Source: Bin25 sp965221765 (GTDB lineage Bacteria > Bacteroidota > Bacteroidia > Flavobacteriales > Flavobacteriaceae). Taken from it: a stretch of DNA of 64,000 nucleotides. The notes under the pieces were generated by a model, which worked only from the letters and a program-made list of their open reading frames with translations, was not told the origin of the DNA and ran no database searches. A program made the position numbers and the translations under genes. Location: positions 2,542,001 through 2,606,000 of the forward strand of contig OZ244911.1 of assembly GCA_965221765.1 (NCBI GenBank), in the 5' to 3' direction. This document shows positions 9,677-22,600 of this stretch, piece after piece. How positions within the stretch are numbered: position 1 is the stretch's first letter; every line of letters starts with the position of its first letter.

Positions 9677-10172
9677 ATCTTTTTTGCGTGAGTTTCATAG
9701 GATATTTTTTTTGAATTTAATTTATGAACTAGGTTCTTATTCCTATTATTCACAACACCTTGTGGAATCTTTAAAATTAGTATTCAATCTCTTGGATTCA
9801 TCATATTTCACCGAAATATATAGTAGGATTCGTATATTTTTAATCTAAAACGTGGCCATTAAAAAGTTTATCCAAAGGTTTAACAAAAATTCAAGATTTA
9901 TAATGTAACATTAATGGATGCCATGGGGTCTTAGGGGTAATAAAAAATGAACTCTCTTGGCTCTTCACACAATTCATTAGGTAAAATTCATTAGTTGGTT
10001 ATTTTTAAAAGCGTTCAATTTTTTTAGCCAAGAGGGTCATTTTTTGTTGAGAATACTAAAACGCAACGGATTATTTTCTCTCAAGAAAACTTATAAAAAC
10101 AATCTTGTGTCTCACAAGATTAGAGACCAGATCTTTTTATCATCAAAAACAAGAGATGGGATAGAATGGTTG
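9677..10172. other. Intergenic, no gene seen
   Basis: AT-rich DNA with no open frame that resembles a gene and no recognisable repeat or RNA. It separates the truncated methyltransferase from the converging zinc-ribbon-like gene. Confidence 0.5.
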
Positions 10173-10194
10173 GTTTAATATGAAAATATTAAAC
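10173..10194 (-). terminator. Hairpin at the end of the zinc-ribbon-like gene
   Basis: A 9-bp perfect inverted repeat (GTTTAATAT / ATATTAAAC) with a four-base loop overlaps the TAA stop. All pairs but one are A-T and there is no strong U run, so termination activity is only plausible. Confidence 0.35.
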
Positions 10195-10965
10195 TAGTTC
10201 ACGAATTTTTTTTTGTTCTTCTTGAGCTAATTCAGGATCAACTAGAATTCGACCGCTGTGCTCATCTTTTATAATACGTTTTCTATTGGCAATTTCTAAT
10301 TGTAATTGTGGCGGAATGACAAAAAAAGAACCACCAGCTGCTCCTTGTTCATCGTAGGTAACAAGGGCTAGGCCATTTTTAAATCGGGATCGAATTCTTT
10401 GATATTCTTTGATTAAATCATCCTCTATTTTCTTTGCAAACTCTCTTGAGTGTTTTGATAAAATATCTTCTTCTTTTTTATTTTCAGCCATGATATCATC
10501 TAGTTCATTTTTTTTATTTTCTAGATGAATTTTTCTTTCTTCGAATTGCTCTTTTAATTCTTGAGCTTGGATATTCAGTTCTTCAATCAAAACTTTTAAT
10601 TTTTCAATATTTTTTTCTGCTAAATCGATTTCTAAAGTTTGGTATTCTTGTTCTCTTGAAATAGATTCATGTTCTCTATCATTTCGAACTTCTTTGATTC
10701 GTTTAGAATATTGAACTAGCTTTATATTGCATTGTTCAATTTTGTTTTTCTGTTCAGAAATTTTGCTTTCCACGTTTTCTTTTTGAGAAAAATTGATATC
10801 TAATTTTTCTTTAATGCTTTTCATGGCATTTTCTAAGTCTTCAACTTCTAGCGGTAATTCACCCAATACATTTTTGATTTCATCGATACGCGAATCAATT
10901 AATTGCAAATTATATAGAGCCCGTAATTTTTCTTCAACCGTGGTGGTATTGTTTTTGACACTCAT
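10189..10965 (-). CDS. Coiled-coil protein of the C4 zinc-ribbon (CT398-like) family with the metal cysteines lost
   Basis: A 258-residue protein. Residues about 10-180 are a long charged coiled coil. The C-terminal part keeps the family framework GGSFFVIPPQLQLEI..RKRIIKDEHSGRILVDP. In relatives the corresponding positions are cysteines (GGCF..IPPQ and CEHCGR); here they are Ser, Asp and Ser, so no zinc ribbon can form. It lies 3 bp after the Nif3 gene, the usual Bacteroidota partner. The family has been linked to flagellar or secretion chaperone roles elsewhere; its role here is unknown. Confidence 0.83.
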   Translation of the reverse strand: MSVKNNTTTVEEKLRALYNLQLIDSRIDEIKNVLGELPLEVEDLENAMKSIKEKLDINFSQKENVESKISEQKNKIEQCNIKLVQYSKRIKEVRNDREHESISREQEYQTLEIDLAEKNIEKLKVLIEELNIQAQELKEQFEERKIHLENKKNELDDIMAENKKEEDILSKHSREFAKKIEDDLIKEYQRIRSRFKNGLALVTYDEQGAAGGSFFVIPPQLQLEIANRKRIIKDEHSGRILVDPELAQEEQKKIRELV

Positions 10966-10968
10966 TTT

Positions 10969-12072
10969 CTATGAGAAATAATAAACTGGATTAGTCCGAA
11001 CGTTTGATAAATAGACGGCAAAATTAGATAATTTACTTTTAAGAAAATCATAAATCAAATGTGGGGTGAATTGTTCACTCTCATAATGGCCAATATCACA
11101 AAATAGTATTTTGTTTTCTGCTTGAAAAAAATGATGGTATTTTAAATCTGCAGTAACAAAAGCGTCAACGTCAACGGATGTCAAGTGTTTAATAGCAAAA
11201 CTTCCTGAGCCTCCGACTAGCACCACCTGTTGAATCGTTTTTTTAAGCAATGGGCTATGGCGAATCATAGGGGATTCGAAGGTTGTTTTTAATAATTGCA
11301 AAAAATCATTTTCGCTGATGGGTTTTTTAAAAGAGCCCATGATTCCCAATCCGGTTTCATGACTTGTATTTTCTAGAGTATAAACCTCGTAGGCAACTTC
11401 TTCATAAGGATGACTTTCTAATAACGCTTTGATGATTTGATGATGATACTGCTTATGAAAGACTACTTGAATTTGATTTTCAGAAACGCTCGATTTTTCT
11501 TGGGGTTTTCCGACCGCAGGATGGCTTTGTTGATTGCCCCGAAAACTTCCTATTCCATTACTAATAAAACTACATTGATCATAATCACCGATTTTTCCAG
11601 CACCAGCATAATGAAGAGCGGTCAATACTTTTTCTGAGTGTTGTTGGGGCACATAGGTACTTAATTTTAAGAGATTTTTTTTTTGGGGAATAAATACTGT
11701 AGTCGTTTCCAAGCCTATTTTTTTAGCCATGGTTTGACTCACGCCATCTTTGTGATGATCCAAGGCGGTATGAATAGCATAAACAGCAATTTTATGTTCT
11801 ATGGCTTTGATGATGGTTTTTTGGACATAGGAATGAGCCGTCAGTTTTTTCAGCCCTGAAAAAATGATTGGATGGAAACTGATGATCAAGTTGCATTGCT
11901 TTTCAATAGCTTCTTGGATGATAGCAGCGGTGGTATCCAGACTGATTAAAATCCCCGTGCATTCTATTTCTGGATGACCGATCAATAATCCTACATTATC
12001 AAAATCTTCTGCATTAGATGATGGACACCAATCATTTAAAATAGAACAAACCGATTTGATTTTCATGTTCAA
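10969..12072 (-). CDS. Nif3-like dinuclear metal centre protein (YqfO type)
   Basis: A 367-residue member of the Nif3/DUF34 family. Metal ligands are visible in ISFHPIIFSG near residue 64, HTALDHHKDGV near 100, and VTADLKYHHFF and CDIGHYESE near the end. The middle insertion (about 140-240) is the PII-like domain of the long YqfO form. The biochemical role is unsettled; hydrolase activity has been proposed for relatives. It is transcribed with the downstream zinc-ribbon-like gene, a conserved pairing. Confidence 0.9.
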   Translation of the reverse strand: MNMKIKSVCSILNDWCPSSNAEDFDNVGLLIGHPEIECTGILISLDTTAAIIQEAIEKQCNLIISFHPIIFSGLKKLTAHSYVQKTIIKAIEHKIAVYAIHTALDHHKDGVSQTMAKKIGLETTTVFIPQKKNLLKLSTYVPQQHSEKVLTALHYAGAGKIGDYDQCSFISNGIGSFRGNQQSHPAVGKPQEKSSVSENQIQVVFHKQYHHQIIKALLESHPYEEVAYEVYTLENTSHETGLGIMGSFKKPISENDFLQLLKTTFESPMIRHSPLLKKTIQQVVLVGGSGSFAIKHLTSVDVDAFVTADLKYHHFFQAENKILFCDIGHYESEQFTPHLIYDFLKSKLSNFAVYLSNVRTNPVYYFS

Positions 12073-12164
12073 CGGATAATTTGGTTCAAAGTATCTTATC
12101 TTGAAGTACTTCCATAGTCCAACAATACCACTGTTTGATGTTTATGAACTTTAACATCTCCTTG

Positions 12165-13325
12165 TCAAAAACTTTTTAATTGCTTTGTCTCTTTCGGTGT
12201 CATGTCTTTAACTTTGACTTTCCAAGGACTAGAAACCAACCCATGGTGCATCGATGGAAGATGGACAATATATCTTCCATCTTCAATCCGATGAAAAAAG
12301 AATTTTTCAACAAATCTTTCAAATAAATCTTCAAGATTTTCCAATATCGCTTCTTTTTTAAAAGAGGATATCATTTTTATCGATTTCATCGGAAGATGCT
12401 CATTTATTTTTATTCATAATTCTAGTGATTTCTAAAATTTCTTCATATTTATAAAGAGTCTAATGGCTCTTCATAGGATTCAAATCTCTTTTTTTTTCCT
12501 TCATTCAGAATCTCATGTAATCCCTCTTTTCGTATGTCCCCTTGGTTGAAGTTATTTATATTATTTTTAAATAGTCAGACGCTGCTCTTCTATAGGCATT
12601 AATATGTTGTGCGGCCCATCCATGAGCACTTCAGTTACTATTTCATTAACCCATAAATCACAATTAATATTTTTTTGAGATTTTCTTCTTTTTGAATCCA
12701 ATCCTTAATGATTTGATTTTCTGATGGTTTATCCAAATTTACCAAGATTAAGTAGAATTATCATCAAATCTTGATAGTCCTAATTTTTGGAATATATCTT
12801 TTGTCATTCCTGATCCACTAACTGCAAACAGCAACGGTCTATCAAAACCTCCATTATGAATTTCATGTAATCTATTTTTTATAGAAGTTAACGTTTTAAA
12901 GTCGGCTTTCAATCCATCGTCAAGATGTTGCGCTTCATCCAGTGCCAACAAAAGTGAATTTTTTGCTGATTCTAAAATTTGCAACACTGATTTTTTAGAA
13001 AACTCAATATCCCCTTCCAAACCCACCCCATACACTCTTACTTTTTTTTTGAACCCTTTTATTTTCCAATCTTGTTAAAAATATTTTTTTAATGGCTCGG
13101 TAGCCCATAGTCCATGGGGCGTCACCTTAACAACCTCCCCATTTTTTCATCGATAGCTAGGGGTTTAAATTCTTCTAACAATGTAGTTTTTCCAACCTCT
13201 GGCCAACCGTGAATTAAAAAAATTAGGCTCCTTTTTATTTTTCTAGCCCGATGGAACGCCTTAGGGCATCTATTGTTTTCCTATTCTCTTCCATGAACCG
13301 ATGTTGCTTTGCCTCTAGAAAACAT
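12165..13325 (-). pseudogene. AAA+ ATPase of the FHGRE family, decayed
   Basis: Pieces in changing frames follow the order of the intact paralogues at 33.6 and 62.2 kb. There is an N-terminal MFSRGKATSVHGRE (13.3 kb), Walker A in HGWPEVGKTTLLEEF (about 13.2 kb), Walker B in LLLALDEAQHLDD, then GLSRFDDN, and a C-terminal YIVHLPSM (12.2 kb). Several frameshifts and stops make it non-functional. It is flanked by Nif3 on one side and debris on the other; no 22-bp cassette ends are seen here. Confidence 0.78.
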
Positions 13326-13660
13326 CATCTTAACAATAAAACGGTTATCGCATCCTTCATCGCCGTTCAATGGAAGATGCCAGTGGTCTTTGGCAAGGTT
13401 ATACCATCGGTGACCAAGTGGATACTTTTTAATCATCCGTGTCTTGTTATTGTGATGAAAACGTCTGAAAAATCGGTGGTTAGGTCTTTCTACACCCAAG
13501 AGGTCCATAAACACCATGAAATGGTCATGCCCACCATGGTCCTATTCAACGATGGGGTGCCACCGAATGCTCTATTCACTGCATCTATTTTTTAATGTAG
13601 CCTCTTTTGAAAACAAAAAATAATCGTTCAAAAAAAACGGAAGCCTCCTCCGACCTTGGA
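13326..13660. other. Intergenic debris, no recognised gene
   Basis: The minus strand has an open stretch of about 65 codons in front of the ATPase remnant (KKYPLGHRWYNLAKDHWHLP and so on) that I do not recognise. It may be part of an old transposase. Nothing functional can be supported. Confidence 0.35.
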
Positions 13661-13665
13661 TTTAT

Positions 13666-16600
13666 TCATGGGGTACAATTGGTAAATGTCGGGCGATGGG
13701 CTTGACTCAAAGCTGAACCACTAGCGAAGGCTGTGCAAGAGGTCACCTTACTGACCGTCCACCCGCTGAGGTCTTGGTTAAAGGCCGTGGCTCCTTTAAA
13801 CGTTTCTAGCATCGTGGTCACCTTGCTGACATTCCAATCCCCGATATCTTGGTTGAAGGCCGTGGCTTGCTCAAACATCTTCCGCATATTGGTCACGCTG
13901 CTCACATCCCACCCGCTGATATCCTGGTTGAAGGCCAGCGCGTTTCTAAACATGCCTTGCATCGTGGTCACTTGGTCTACATCCCACCCGCTGAGATCTT
14001 GATTAAAGGCCCGCGCGTTTTCAAACAGGCCGGCCATCGTGGTCACCTGGCTGACATCCCAATCCCCGATATCTTGATTGAAGGCCGTGGCGGCACTGAA
14101 CATCGCCCCCATATTGGTCACGCTACTGACATTCCACTCGCCGATATCTTGATTGAAGGCCGGCGCCCGAGTAAACATCGAATTCATCGTGGTGACCTGA
14201 CTGACATTCCACTCCCCGAGGTCTTGGTTGAAGGCCGTGGCGCCATTGAACATCAACCGCATCGTGGTCACCTTGCTGACATTCCAATCCCCGATATCTT
14301 GATTAAAGGCCCGTGCACCGGAAAACATGTTTTCCATATTGGTCACGCTGCTGGTATTCCAGTGGCCAATATCTTGATTAAAAGCCGCGGCGGATTGAAA
14401 CATCTGTTGCATGGTGGTCACCCCGCTGGTATCCCACGAGCTGATATTTTGATTAAAGGTGGCTTTATTTCGGAACAAGGCACTCATATCGGTCACCAAA
14501 GAAGTACAGACGGCATTGGTCTGATCATTGGTCGCCCAGGTTTTGAGGGTGGCATTATCTACGATGGTATAGGTGGTCCCCTCGAGGGTGTAGGTATCGC
14601 CTGCCGAAGGGATCTGGGAAGCTTCTAGCAAGGGATTGAGGAGGACGGTCACCCCATTGGCCGCCTTGACTAGCAAGGGGGGCGTGGGACAACTGACGCT
14701 ACACGTAAAGGCCGGACGGTAGGCCGGCACCAAGCCACAGACCGCCTCGGTACAGGTGGTCACACTGCTGACATCCCAGTCGCTAATATCTTGATCAAAA
14801 GCCGTGGCTCTTTTAAAGAGTTCTTCCATATTGGTCACACTACTGACATCCCACCCGCTAATATCTTGATCAAAAGCCGTGGCTCCTTTAAACGTTTCTC
14901 GCATATCGGTCACACTACTGACATCCCACCCGCTAATATCCTGGTTGAAGGCCCAAGCATTGACAAACATGCCTTGCATCGTGGTCACTTGGTCTACATC
15001 CCACTCACTGATATCTTGATTAAAGGATACGGCACCAGCAAACATCCTATCCATCGTGGTGACCTTACTGACATTCCAGTCCCCAATATCTTGATTAAAG
15101 ACGCCCGCATTGAAAAACAGGTTAGCCATATTGGTCACACTGCTGACATCCCACCCGCTGATATCTTGGTTGAAGGCCCGAGCACCGGAAAACATCAAAG
15201 CCATAAACCGGACATTATCCACCTCCCATTGGCTGATGTTACCATTAAATGCCAGAGCCAATTGAAACATCCGATCCATGATGACCACTTGACTCACATC
15301 CCAACGATTTAGGTTTTGATTGAATTTCTCAGCCCTTGTAAACATACTGGTCATATTGGTGACCTTCGAGACATTCCACTGCCCAATGTCTTGATTGAAG
15401 GCTTTGGCAACAGCAAACATCCCATTCATATTGGTGACCTTCGAGACATCCCACTTCCCGATATCTTGATTAAAGGCCGCGGCATTTTCAAACATCTTTA
15501 GCATGGTGGTCACCCCGCTGGTATCCCACGAGCTGATATCCTCATTAAAGGTGGCTTTATTCCGAAAGAGATTGCTCATATCGGTCACCAAAGAAGTACA
15601 GACGGCATTGGTCTGATCATTGGTCGCCCAGGTTTTGAGGGCGGCATTATCTACGATGGTATAGGTGGTCCCCTCGAGGGTGTAGGTATCGCCTGCCGAA
15701 GGGATCTGGGAAGCTTCTAGCAAGGGATTGAGGAGGACGGTCACCCCATTGGCCGCCTTGACTAGCAAGGGGGGCGTGGGACAACTGACGCTACACGTAA
15801 AAGCAGGACGGTAGGCCGGCACCAAGCCACAGACCGCCTCGGTACACCTAGTGACCTGACTGACGGTCCACCCGCTGAGGTCTTGGTTAAAGGCCGTGGC
15901 TCCTTTAAACGTTTCTCGCATCGTGGTCACCTTGCTGACATCCCACCCGCTAATATCCTGGTTGAAGGCCCGCGTGTTTTCAAACATCTCCCGCATGGAG
16001 GTCACCTTCGAGACATCCCACCCGCTGATATCCTGGTTGAACGCCCAAGCGCTACTGAACAGGCCGGCCATCGTGGTCACGCTACTGACATTCCACTCGC
16101 TGAGATCTTGATTAAAAGCCCGCGTGTTTTGAAACAGGCCGGCCATCGTGGTCACCTGGCTGACATCCCAATCCCCGATATCTTGATTGAAGGCCCAGGC
16201 GGCACTGAACATCGCCCCCATATTGGTCACGCTACTGACATTCCACTCGCCGATGTCTTGGTTGAAGGCCGCCGCCTCAGTAAACATCGAATTCATCGTG
16301 GTGACCTGACTGACATTCCACTCCCCGAGGTCTTGGTTGAAGACCGTGGCTCGGCTAAACATCAACCACATCGTGGTCACCTTGCTGACATTCCAATCCC
16401 CGATATCTTGATTAAAGGCCGTGGCGCCATTGAACATCGCACTCATATTGGTCACGCTGCTGGTATTCCAGTGGCCGATATCTTGATTAAAAGCCACCGC
16501 GGCTTGAAACATCTGTTGCATGGTGGTCACCCCGCTGGTATCCCACGAGCTGATATTTTGATTAAACGAGGCTTTATTTCGGAACAAGGCACTCATATCG

Positions 16601-19600
16601 GTCACCAAAGAAGTACAGACGGCATTGGTCTGATCATTGGTCGCCCAGGTTTTGAGGGCGGCATTATCCACGATGGTATAGGTGGTCCCCTCGAGGGTGT
16701 AGGTATCGCCTGCCGAAGGGATCTGGGAAGCTTCTAGCAAGGGATTGAGGAGGACGGTCACCCCATTGTCTGCCTTGACTAGCAAGGGGGGCGTGGGACA
16801 ACTGACGCTACACGTAAAAGCAGGACGGTAGGCCGGCACCAAGCCACAGACCGCCTCGGTACAGGTGGTCACACTGCTGACATCCCAGTCGCTAATATCT
16901 TGATCAAAAGCCGTGGCTCCTTTAAACGTTTCTCGCATCGTGGTCACCTTGCTGACATCCCACCCGCTAATATCCTGGTTGAAGGCCCGCGTGTTTTCAA
17001 ACATCTCCCGCATGGAGGTCACCTTCGAGACATCCCACCCGCTGATATCCTGGTTGAACGCCCAAGCGCTACTGAACAGGCCGGCCATCGTGGTCACGCT
17101 ACTGACATTCCACTCGCTGAGATCTTGATTAAAGGCCCGCGTGTTTTCAAACAGGCCGGCCATCGTGGTCACCTGGCTGACATCCCAATCCCCGATATCT
17201 TGATTGAAGGCCCAGGCGGCACTGAACATCGCCCCCATATTGGTCACGCTACTGACATTCCACTCGCCGATATCTTGATTAAAAGCCACCGCCTCAGTAA
17301 ACATCTGTTGCATCGTGGTGACCTTGCTGACATTCCACTCCCCGAGGTCTTGGTTGAAGACCGTGGCTCGGTTAAACATCAACCACATCGTGGTCACGCT
17401 ACTGACATTCCAATCCCCGATATCTTGATTAAAGGCCGCGGCGCTTTGAAACATCTGTTGCATGGTGGTCACCCCGCTGGTATCCCACGAGCTGATATTT
17501 TGATTAAACGAGGCTTTATTTCGGAACAAAGAGCTCATATCGGTCACCAAAGAAGTACAGACGGCATTGGTCTGATCATTGGTCGCCCAGGTTTTGAGGG
17601 CGGCATTATCTACGATGGTATAGGTGGTCCCCTCGAGGGTGTAGGTATCGCCTGCCGAAGGGATCTGGGAAGCTTCTAGCAAGGGATTGAGGAGGACGGT
17701 CACCCCATTGGCCGCCTTGACTAGCAAGGGGGGCGTGGGACAACTGACGCTACACGTAAAAGCAGGACGGTAGGCCGGCACCAAGCCACAGACCGCCTCG
17801 GTACAGGTGGTCACACTGCTGACATCCCAGTCGCTAATATCTTGATCAAAAGCCGTGGCTCCTTTAAACGTTTCTCGCATCGTGGTCACCTTGCTGACAT
17901 CCCACCCGCTAATATCCTGGTTGAAGGCCCGCGTGTTTTCAAACATCTCCCGCATGGAGGTCACCTTCGAGACATCCCACCCGCTGATATCCTGGTTGAA
18001 CGCCCAAGCGCTACTGAACAGGCCGGCCATCGTGGTCACGCTACTGACATTCCACTCGCTGAGATCTTGATTAAAGGCCCGCGTGTTTTCAAACATCTCC
18101 CGCATGGAGGTCACCTTCGAGACATCCCACCCGCTGATATCCTGGTTGAACGCCCAAGCGCTACTGAACAGGCCGGCCATCGTGGTCACGCTACTGACAT
18201 TCCACTCGCTGAGATCTTGATTAAAAGCCCGCGTGTTTTGAAACAGGCCGGCCATCGTGGTCACCTGGCTGACATCCCAATCCCCGATATCTTGATTGAA
18301 GGCCCAGGCGGCACTGAACATCGCCCCCATATTGGTCACGCTACTGACATTCCACTCGCCGATATCTTGATTAAAAGCCACCGCCTCAGTAAACATCTGT
18401 TGCATCGTGGTGACCTTGCTGACATTCCACTCCCCGAGGTCTTGGTTGAAGACCGTGGCGCCATTGAACATCAACCACATCGTGGTCACGCTACTGACAT
18501 TCCAATCCCCGATATCTTGATTAAAGGCCGTGGCGCCATTGAACATCGCAATCATATTGGTCACGCTGCTGGTATTCCAGTGGCCGATATCTTGATTAAA
18601 AGCCACCGCGGCTTGAAACATCTGTTGCATGGTGGTCACCCCGCTGGTATCCCACGAGCTGATATTTTGATTAAAGGTGGCTTTCCCCCGGAACAAAGAG
18701 CTCATATCGGTCACCAAAGAAGTACAGACGGCATTGGTCTGATCATTGGTCGCCCAGGTTTTGAGGGTGGCATTATCTACGATGGTATAGGTGGTCCCCT
18801 CGAGGGTGTAGGTATCGCCTGCCGAAGGGATCTGGGAAGCTTCTAGCAAGGGATTGAGGAGGACGGTCACCCCATTGTCTGCCTTGACTAGCAAGGGGGG
18901 CGTGGGACAACTGACGCTACACGTAAAAGCAGGACGGTAGGCCGGCACCAAGCCACAGACCGCCTCGGTACAGGTGGTCACACTGCTGACATCCCAGTCG
19001 CTAATATCTTGATCAAAAGCCGTGGCTCCTTTAAACGTTTCTCGCATCGTGGTCACCTTGCTGACATCCCACCCGCTAATATCCTGGTTGAAGGCCCGCG
19101 TGTTTTCAAACAGGCCGGCCATCGTGGTCACCTGGCTGACATCCCAATCCCCGATATCTTGATTAAAGGCCCTGGCGCCATTGAACATCGAATTCATATT
19201 GGTCACGCTACTGACATTCCACTCGCCGATATCTTGATTAAAAGCCGCGGCGCCTTGAAACATCTGTTGCATGGTGGTCACCCCGCTGGTATCCCACGAG
19301 CTGATATTTTGATTAAACGAGGCTTTATTTCGGAACAAGGCACTCATATCGGTCACCAAAGAAGTACAGACGGCATTGGTCTGATCATCGGCGGCCCAGG
19401 TTTTGAGGGTGGCATTGGTCACGAGGGTATACTCGGTGCCATCGACCGTCGCTTTTCGTCCCGCATAGGACGAAGGATTTTGGAGGTCGGGATGGAGGAT
19501 GACCGTGGTGCCATTACTATGTTTTTTTAGCAAGGGGGGACAGGTATCCCCCGCGGGGATGGGTTGTCCATGACAATCTTGGGTCTGGACTGGACAACTA

Positions 19601-22600
19601 AGGCTACAGCTACTAAAAGCCGGGCGATAGGCGGCCATCAAGTCACAGACCGACTGAATGCAAGTAGTCACCTGACTGACGGTCCACTCACTAATATCTT
19701 GGTGGAAGGCCGTAGCATTAGCAAACATCGTTCTCATCGAGGTCACACTACTAACATCCCACCCGCTGATATCTTGATTAAAGGCCGGAGCATTAGCAAA
19801 CATCGAATTCATAGTGGTCACTTGGCTGACATCCCAGTCGCCGATGTCTTGATTAAAGGCACTGGCTGTATTAAACATATGATTCATATTGGTCACTTGG
19901 CTGACATCCCAATCGCCAATATCTTCATTAAAAGCATTAGCCTTAGTAAACATGTTTACCATCGTGGTGACACGACTGGTATCCCAGTCGCCGATGTCTT
20001 GATTAAAAGCCGCGGCGCCTTGAAACATCTGTTGCATGGTGGTCACCCCGCTGGTATCCCAGGAGCTGATATCTTGGTTAAAAGTGGCTTTATCTTGGAA
20101 CAAGGCACTCATATCGGTCACCAAGGAAGTACAGACGGCATTGGTCTGATCATCGGCTGCCCAGGTTTTGAGGGTGGCATTGGTCACGATGGTATACTCG
20201 GTGCCATCGACCGTCGCTTTTCGTCCCGCATACTGCGAATGGTTTTGAAGCGCGGGATTGATGATGATGGTCACGCCATTGCTATGCTGGACTAGCAAAT
20301 CAGGACAAGTATCCCCACTAGGGATTTGATTGCCATGGCAATCTTTGGTTTGAATCGGACAACTTTGAGAGCGAGGAATCACAGAACCATCCCAACAAGA
20401 TTTGGTTTGGGGCTCTGGCTCAGGACAATCCTCGTCGATGGGAATGGGTTGTCCGTTGCAATCTTTGGTCTGGGGTGTTGGTTCTTCTTCAACTTCTTGT
20501 AGCACGGCAGTCACTTGGCAATCCTTGGTCGCGGGGAAGGTGATGGTGGTGTCACTAGAACTAAAGCTGCCGCAATCGCTTTCCCATTCTTTTAGGGTAT
20601 AGTCGTCATCCACCTCGACGGTAATGCGCACCGTTTGTCCATGTTCGATGGTTTGGGTGGAGGTAATGGTGCCGCCTGTATTGATGGCGGTAGTGATGGT
20701 GCGTTGGGCTTTTTGAAAGATCGCTTGCAGGGCACAGGGGCCGGTGACGATGAACGAGAGGGTAGGCTCTTGGGGATTTTTAATCGTAGGACACTCGGAG
20801 GCGGCATCGGTTTGCCAACCGGCAAAGACATGATTTTGGTCAGCCACGGCGGTGAAGGTCACCGATTGGCCTGGGGGGACTTCGAGTTGAGTGGGCCCAT
20901 CAATGGTGCCTCCTGGGGTAGGGGTGGCTTGGAGGAGATAGCGGGTGGGTTCTTCTTCAACTTCTTGTAGCACGGCAGTCACTTGACAGTCTTTGGTCGC
21001 GGGGAAGGTGATGGTGGTGTCACTAGAACTAAAGCTGCCGCAATCGCTATCCCATGCTTCTAAGGTATAGTCGTCCTCCACCTCGACGGTAATGCTCACC
21101 GTTTGTCCATGTTCGATGGTTTGGGTGGGGCTAATGGTGCCGCCTGTATTGATGGCGGTAGTGATGGTGCGTTGGGCTTTTTGAAAGATCGCTTGCAGAG
21201 TGCAGGGGCCCGTCACGGTGAACGAGAGGGTAGGCTCTTGGGGATTTTCAATCGTAGGACACTCGGAGGCGGCATCGGTTTGCCAACCGGCAAAGACATG
21301 ATTTTGGTCAGCCACGGCGGTGAAGGTCACCGATTGGCCTGGGGTGGCTTCGAGTTGAGTGGGCCCATCAATAGTGCCTCCTGGGGTAGGGGTGGCTTGG
21401 AGGAGATAGCGGGTGGGTTCTTCTTCAACTTCTTGTAGCACGGCAGTCACTTGACAGTCTTTGGTCGCGGGGAAGGTAATGGTGGTCTCACTCGAGCTAA
21501 AGCTGCCGCAATCGCTTTTCCAGGCTTCTAAGGTATAGTCGTCCTCCACCTCGACGGTAATGCGCACCGTTTGTCCATGTTCGATGGTTTGGGTGGGGCT
21601 AATGGTGCCGCCTGTATTGATGGCGGTAGTGATGGTGCGTTGGGCTTTTTGAAAGATCGCTTGCAGGGCACAGGGGCCGGTGACGATGAACGAGAGGGTA
21701 GGCTCTTGGGGATTTTCAATCGTGGGACACTCGGTCGTCTCATCGGTTTCCCAACCGGCAAAGACATGGTTTTGGTCAGCCACGGCGGTGAAGGTCACCG
21801 ATTGGCCTGGGGGGGCTTCGAGTTGAGTGGGCTCATCAATAGTGCCTCCTGGGGTAGGGGTGGCTTGGAGGAGATAGGTTATTTTTTCGAGAATGGCTTG
21901 GAGCTGGCAATCCTCGGTAGCGGGAAAGGTGATGGTGAGGTCTTGGGGAGAAAAGGTCCCGCAGTTGCCCGTCCATTGGTTTAGTGTATAGCCCTCTTCG
22001 AGGGTTACGGTAATGGTTACGAGCTGATCGTGTTCGACGGTTTGGGTGGGGGTAATGGTGCCGCCTTCATCAATGGCGGTGGTGATAGTGCGTCGGACTT
22101 TTTGAAAAGTAGCTTGGAATCCGCAGGGCCCTTGGATGACAAAAGAGAGGGCTGGTCGGGTGGGATCTTCTAGGGTGGGACAGCCGGCGGCTTCATCGGT
22201 CGTCCAGCCAGTAAAGACATGGTGTTCTTGGGGCACGGCTTGGAGGGTGATGGGCTGTCCTTGGGGGCTGGCCTGGTCGGGCAGTCCGGTGACCGTTCCT
22301 CCTTCGGTGGTGGTAGCCGTGATGGGATAGTTGATTTTTTCAAAGACCGCCGTGATGGAGCAATGACCGCTGACTTCAAAACGGACACTAGCTTCTTGGT
22401 CACGGATGAGACAATCACCCGTCCAGGTTTTGAATTGATAATGCTCATGCGGGGTGGCGGTGATATTCACGAATTCACTACTAGCGATGCTCTGGGAAGG
22501 GGTGATGGTCCCACCGATACTAGTGGCGGTCGTTACAGTATAAAATAGGGGGGGGTAAATGGCGTGACGGGCACGGTATCTTCCGAACAGCAAAAAAAGA

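Noticed and set aside
13740..20150. CRISPR-like array of regularly spaced repeats
   Set aside because: The period of about 75 bases is the coding repeat of 25-26 residues; 'spacers' are coding and similar to each other, and there are no cas genes.
13733..20295. Long plus-strand open frames (up to about 330 codons) with HRGHLADIPI-type repeats
   Set aside because: They are exact antisense shadows of the DUF285 repeats of the lipoprotein gene; the periodic codons keep the opposite strand open. No start signals or family match.
20592..21767. Minus- and plus-strand 79-137 codon frames inside the InlB-like region
   Set aside because: Out-of-frame shadows of the tandem repeats; they appear in the same place in each copy.
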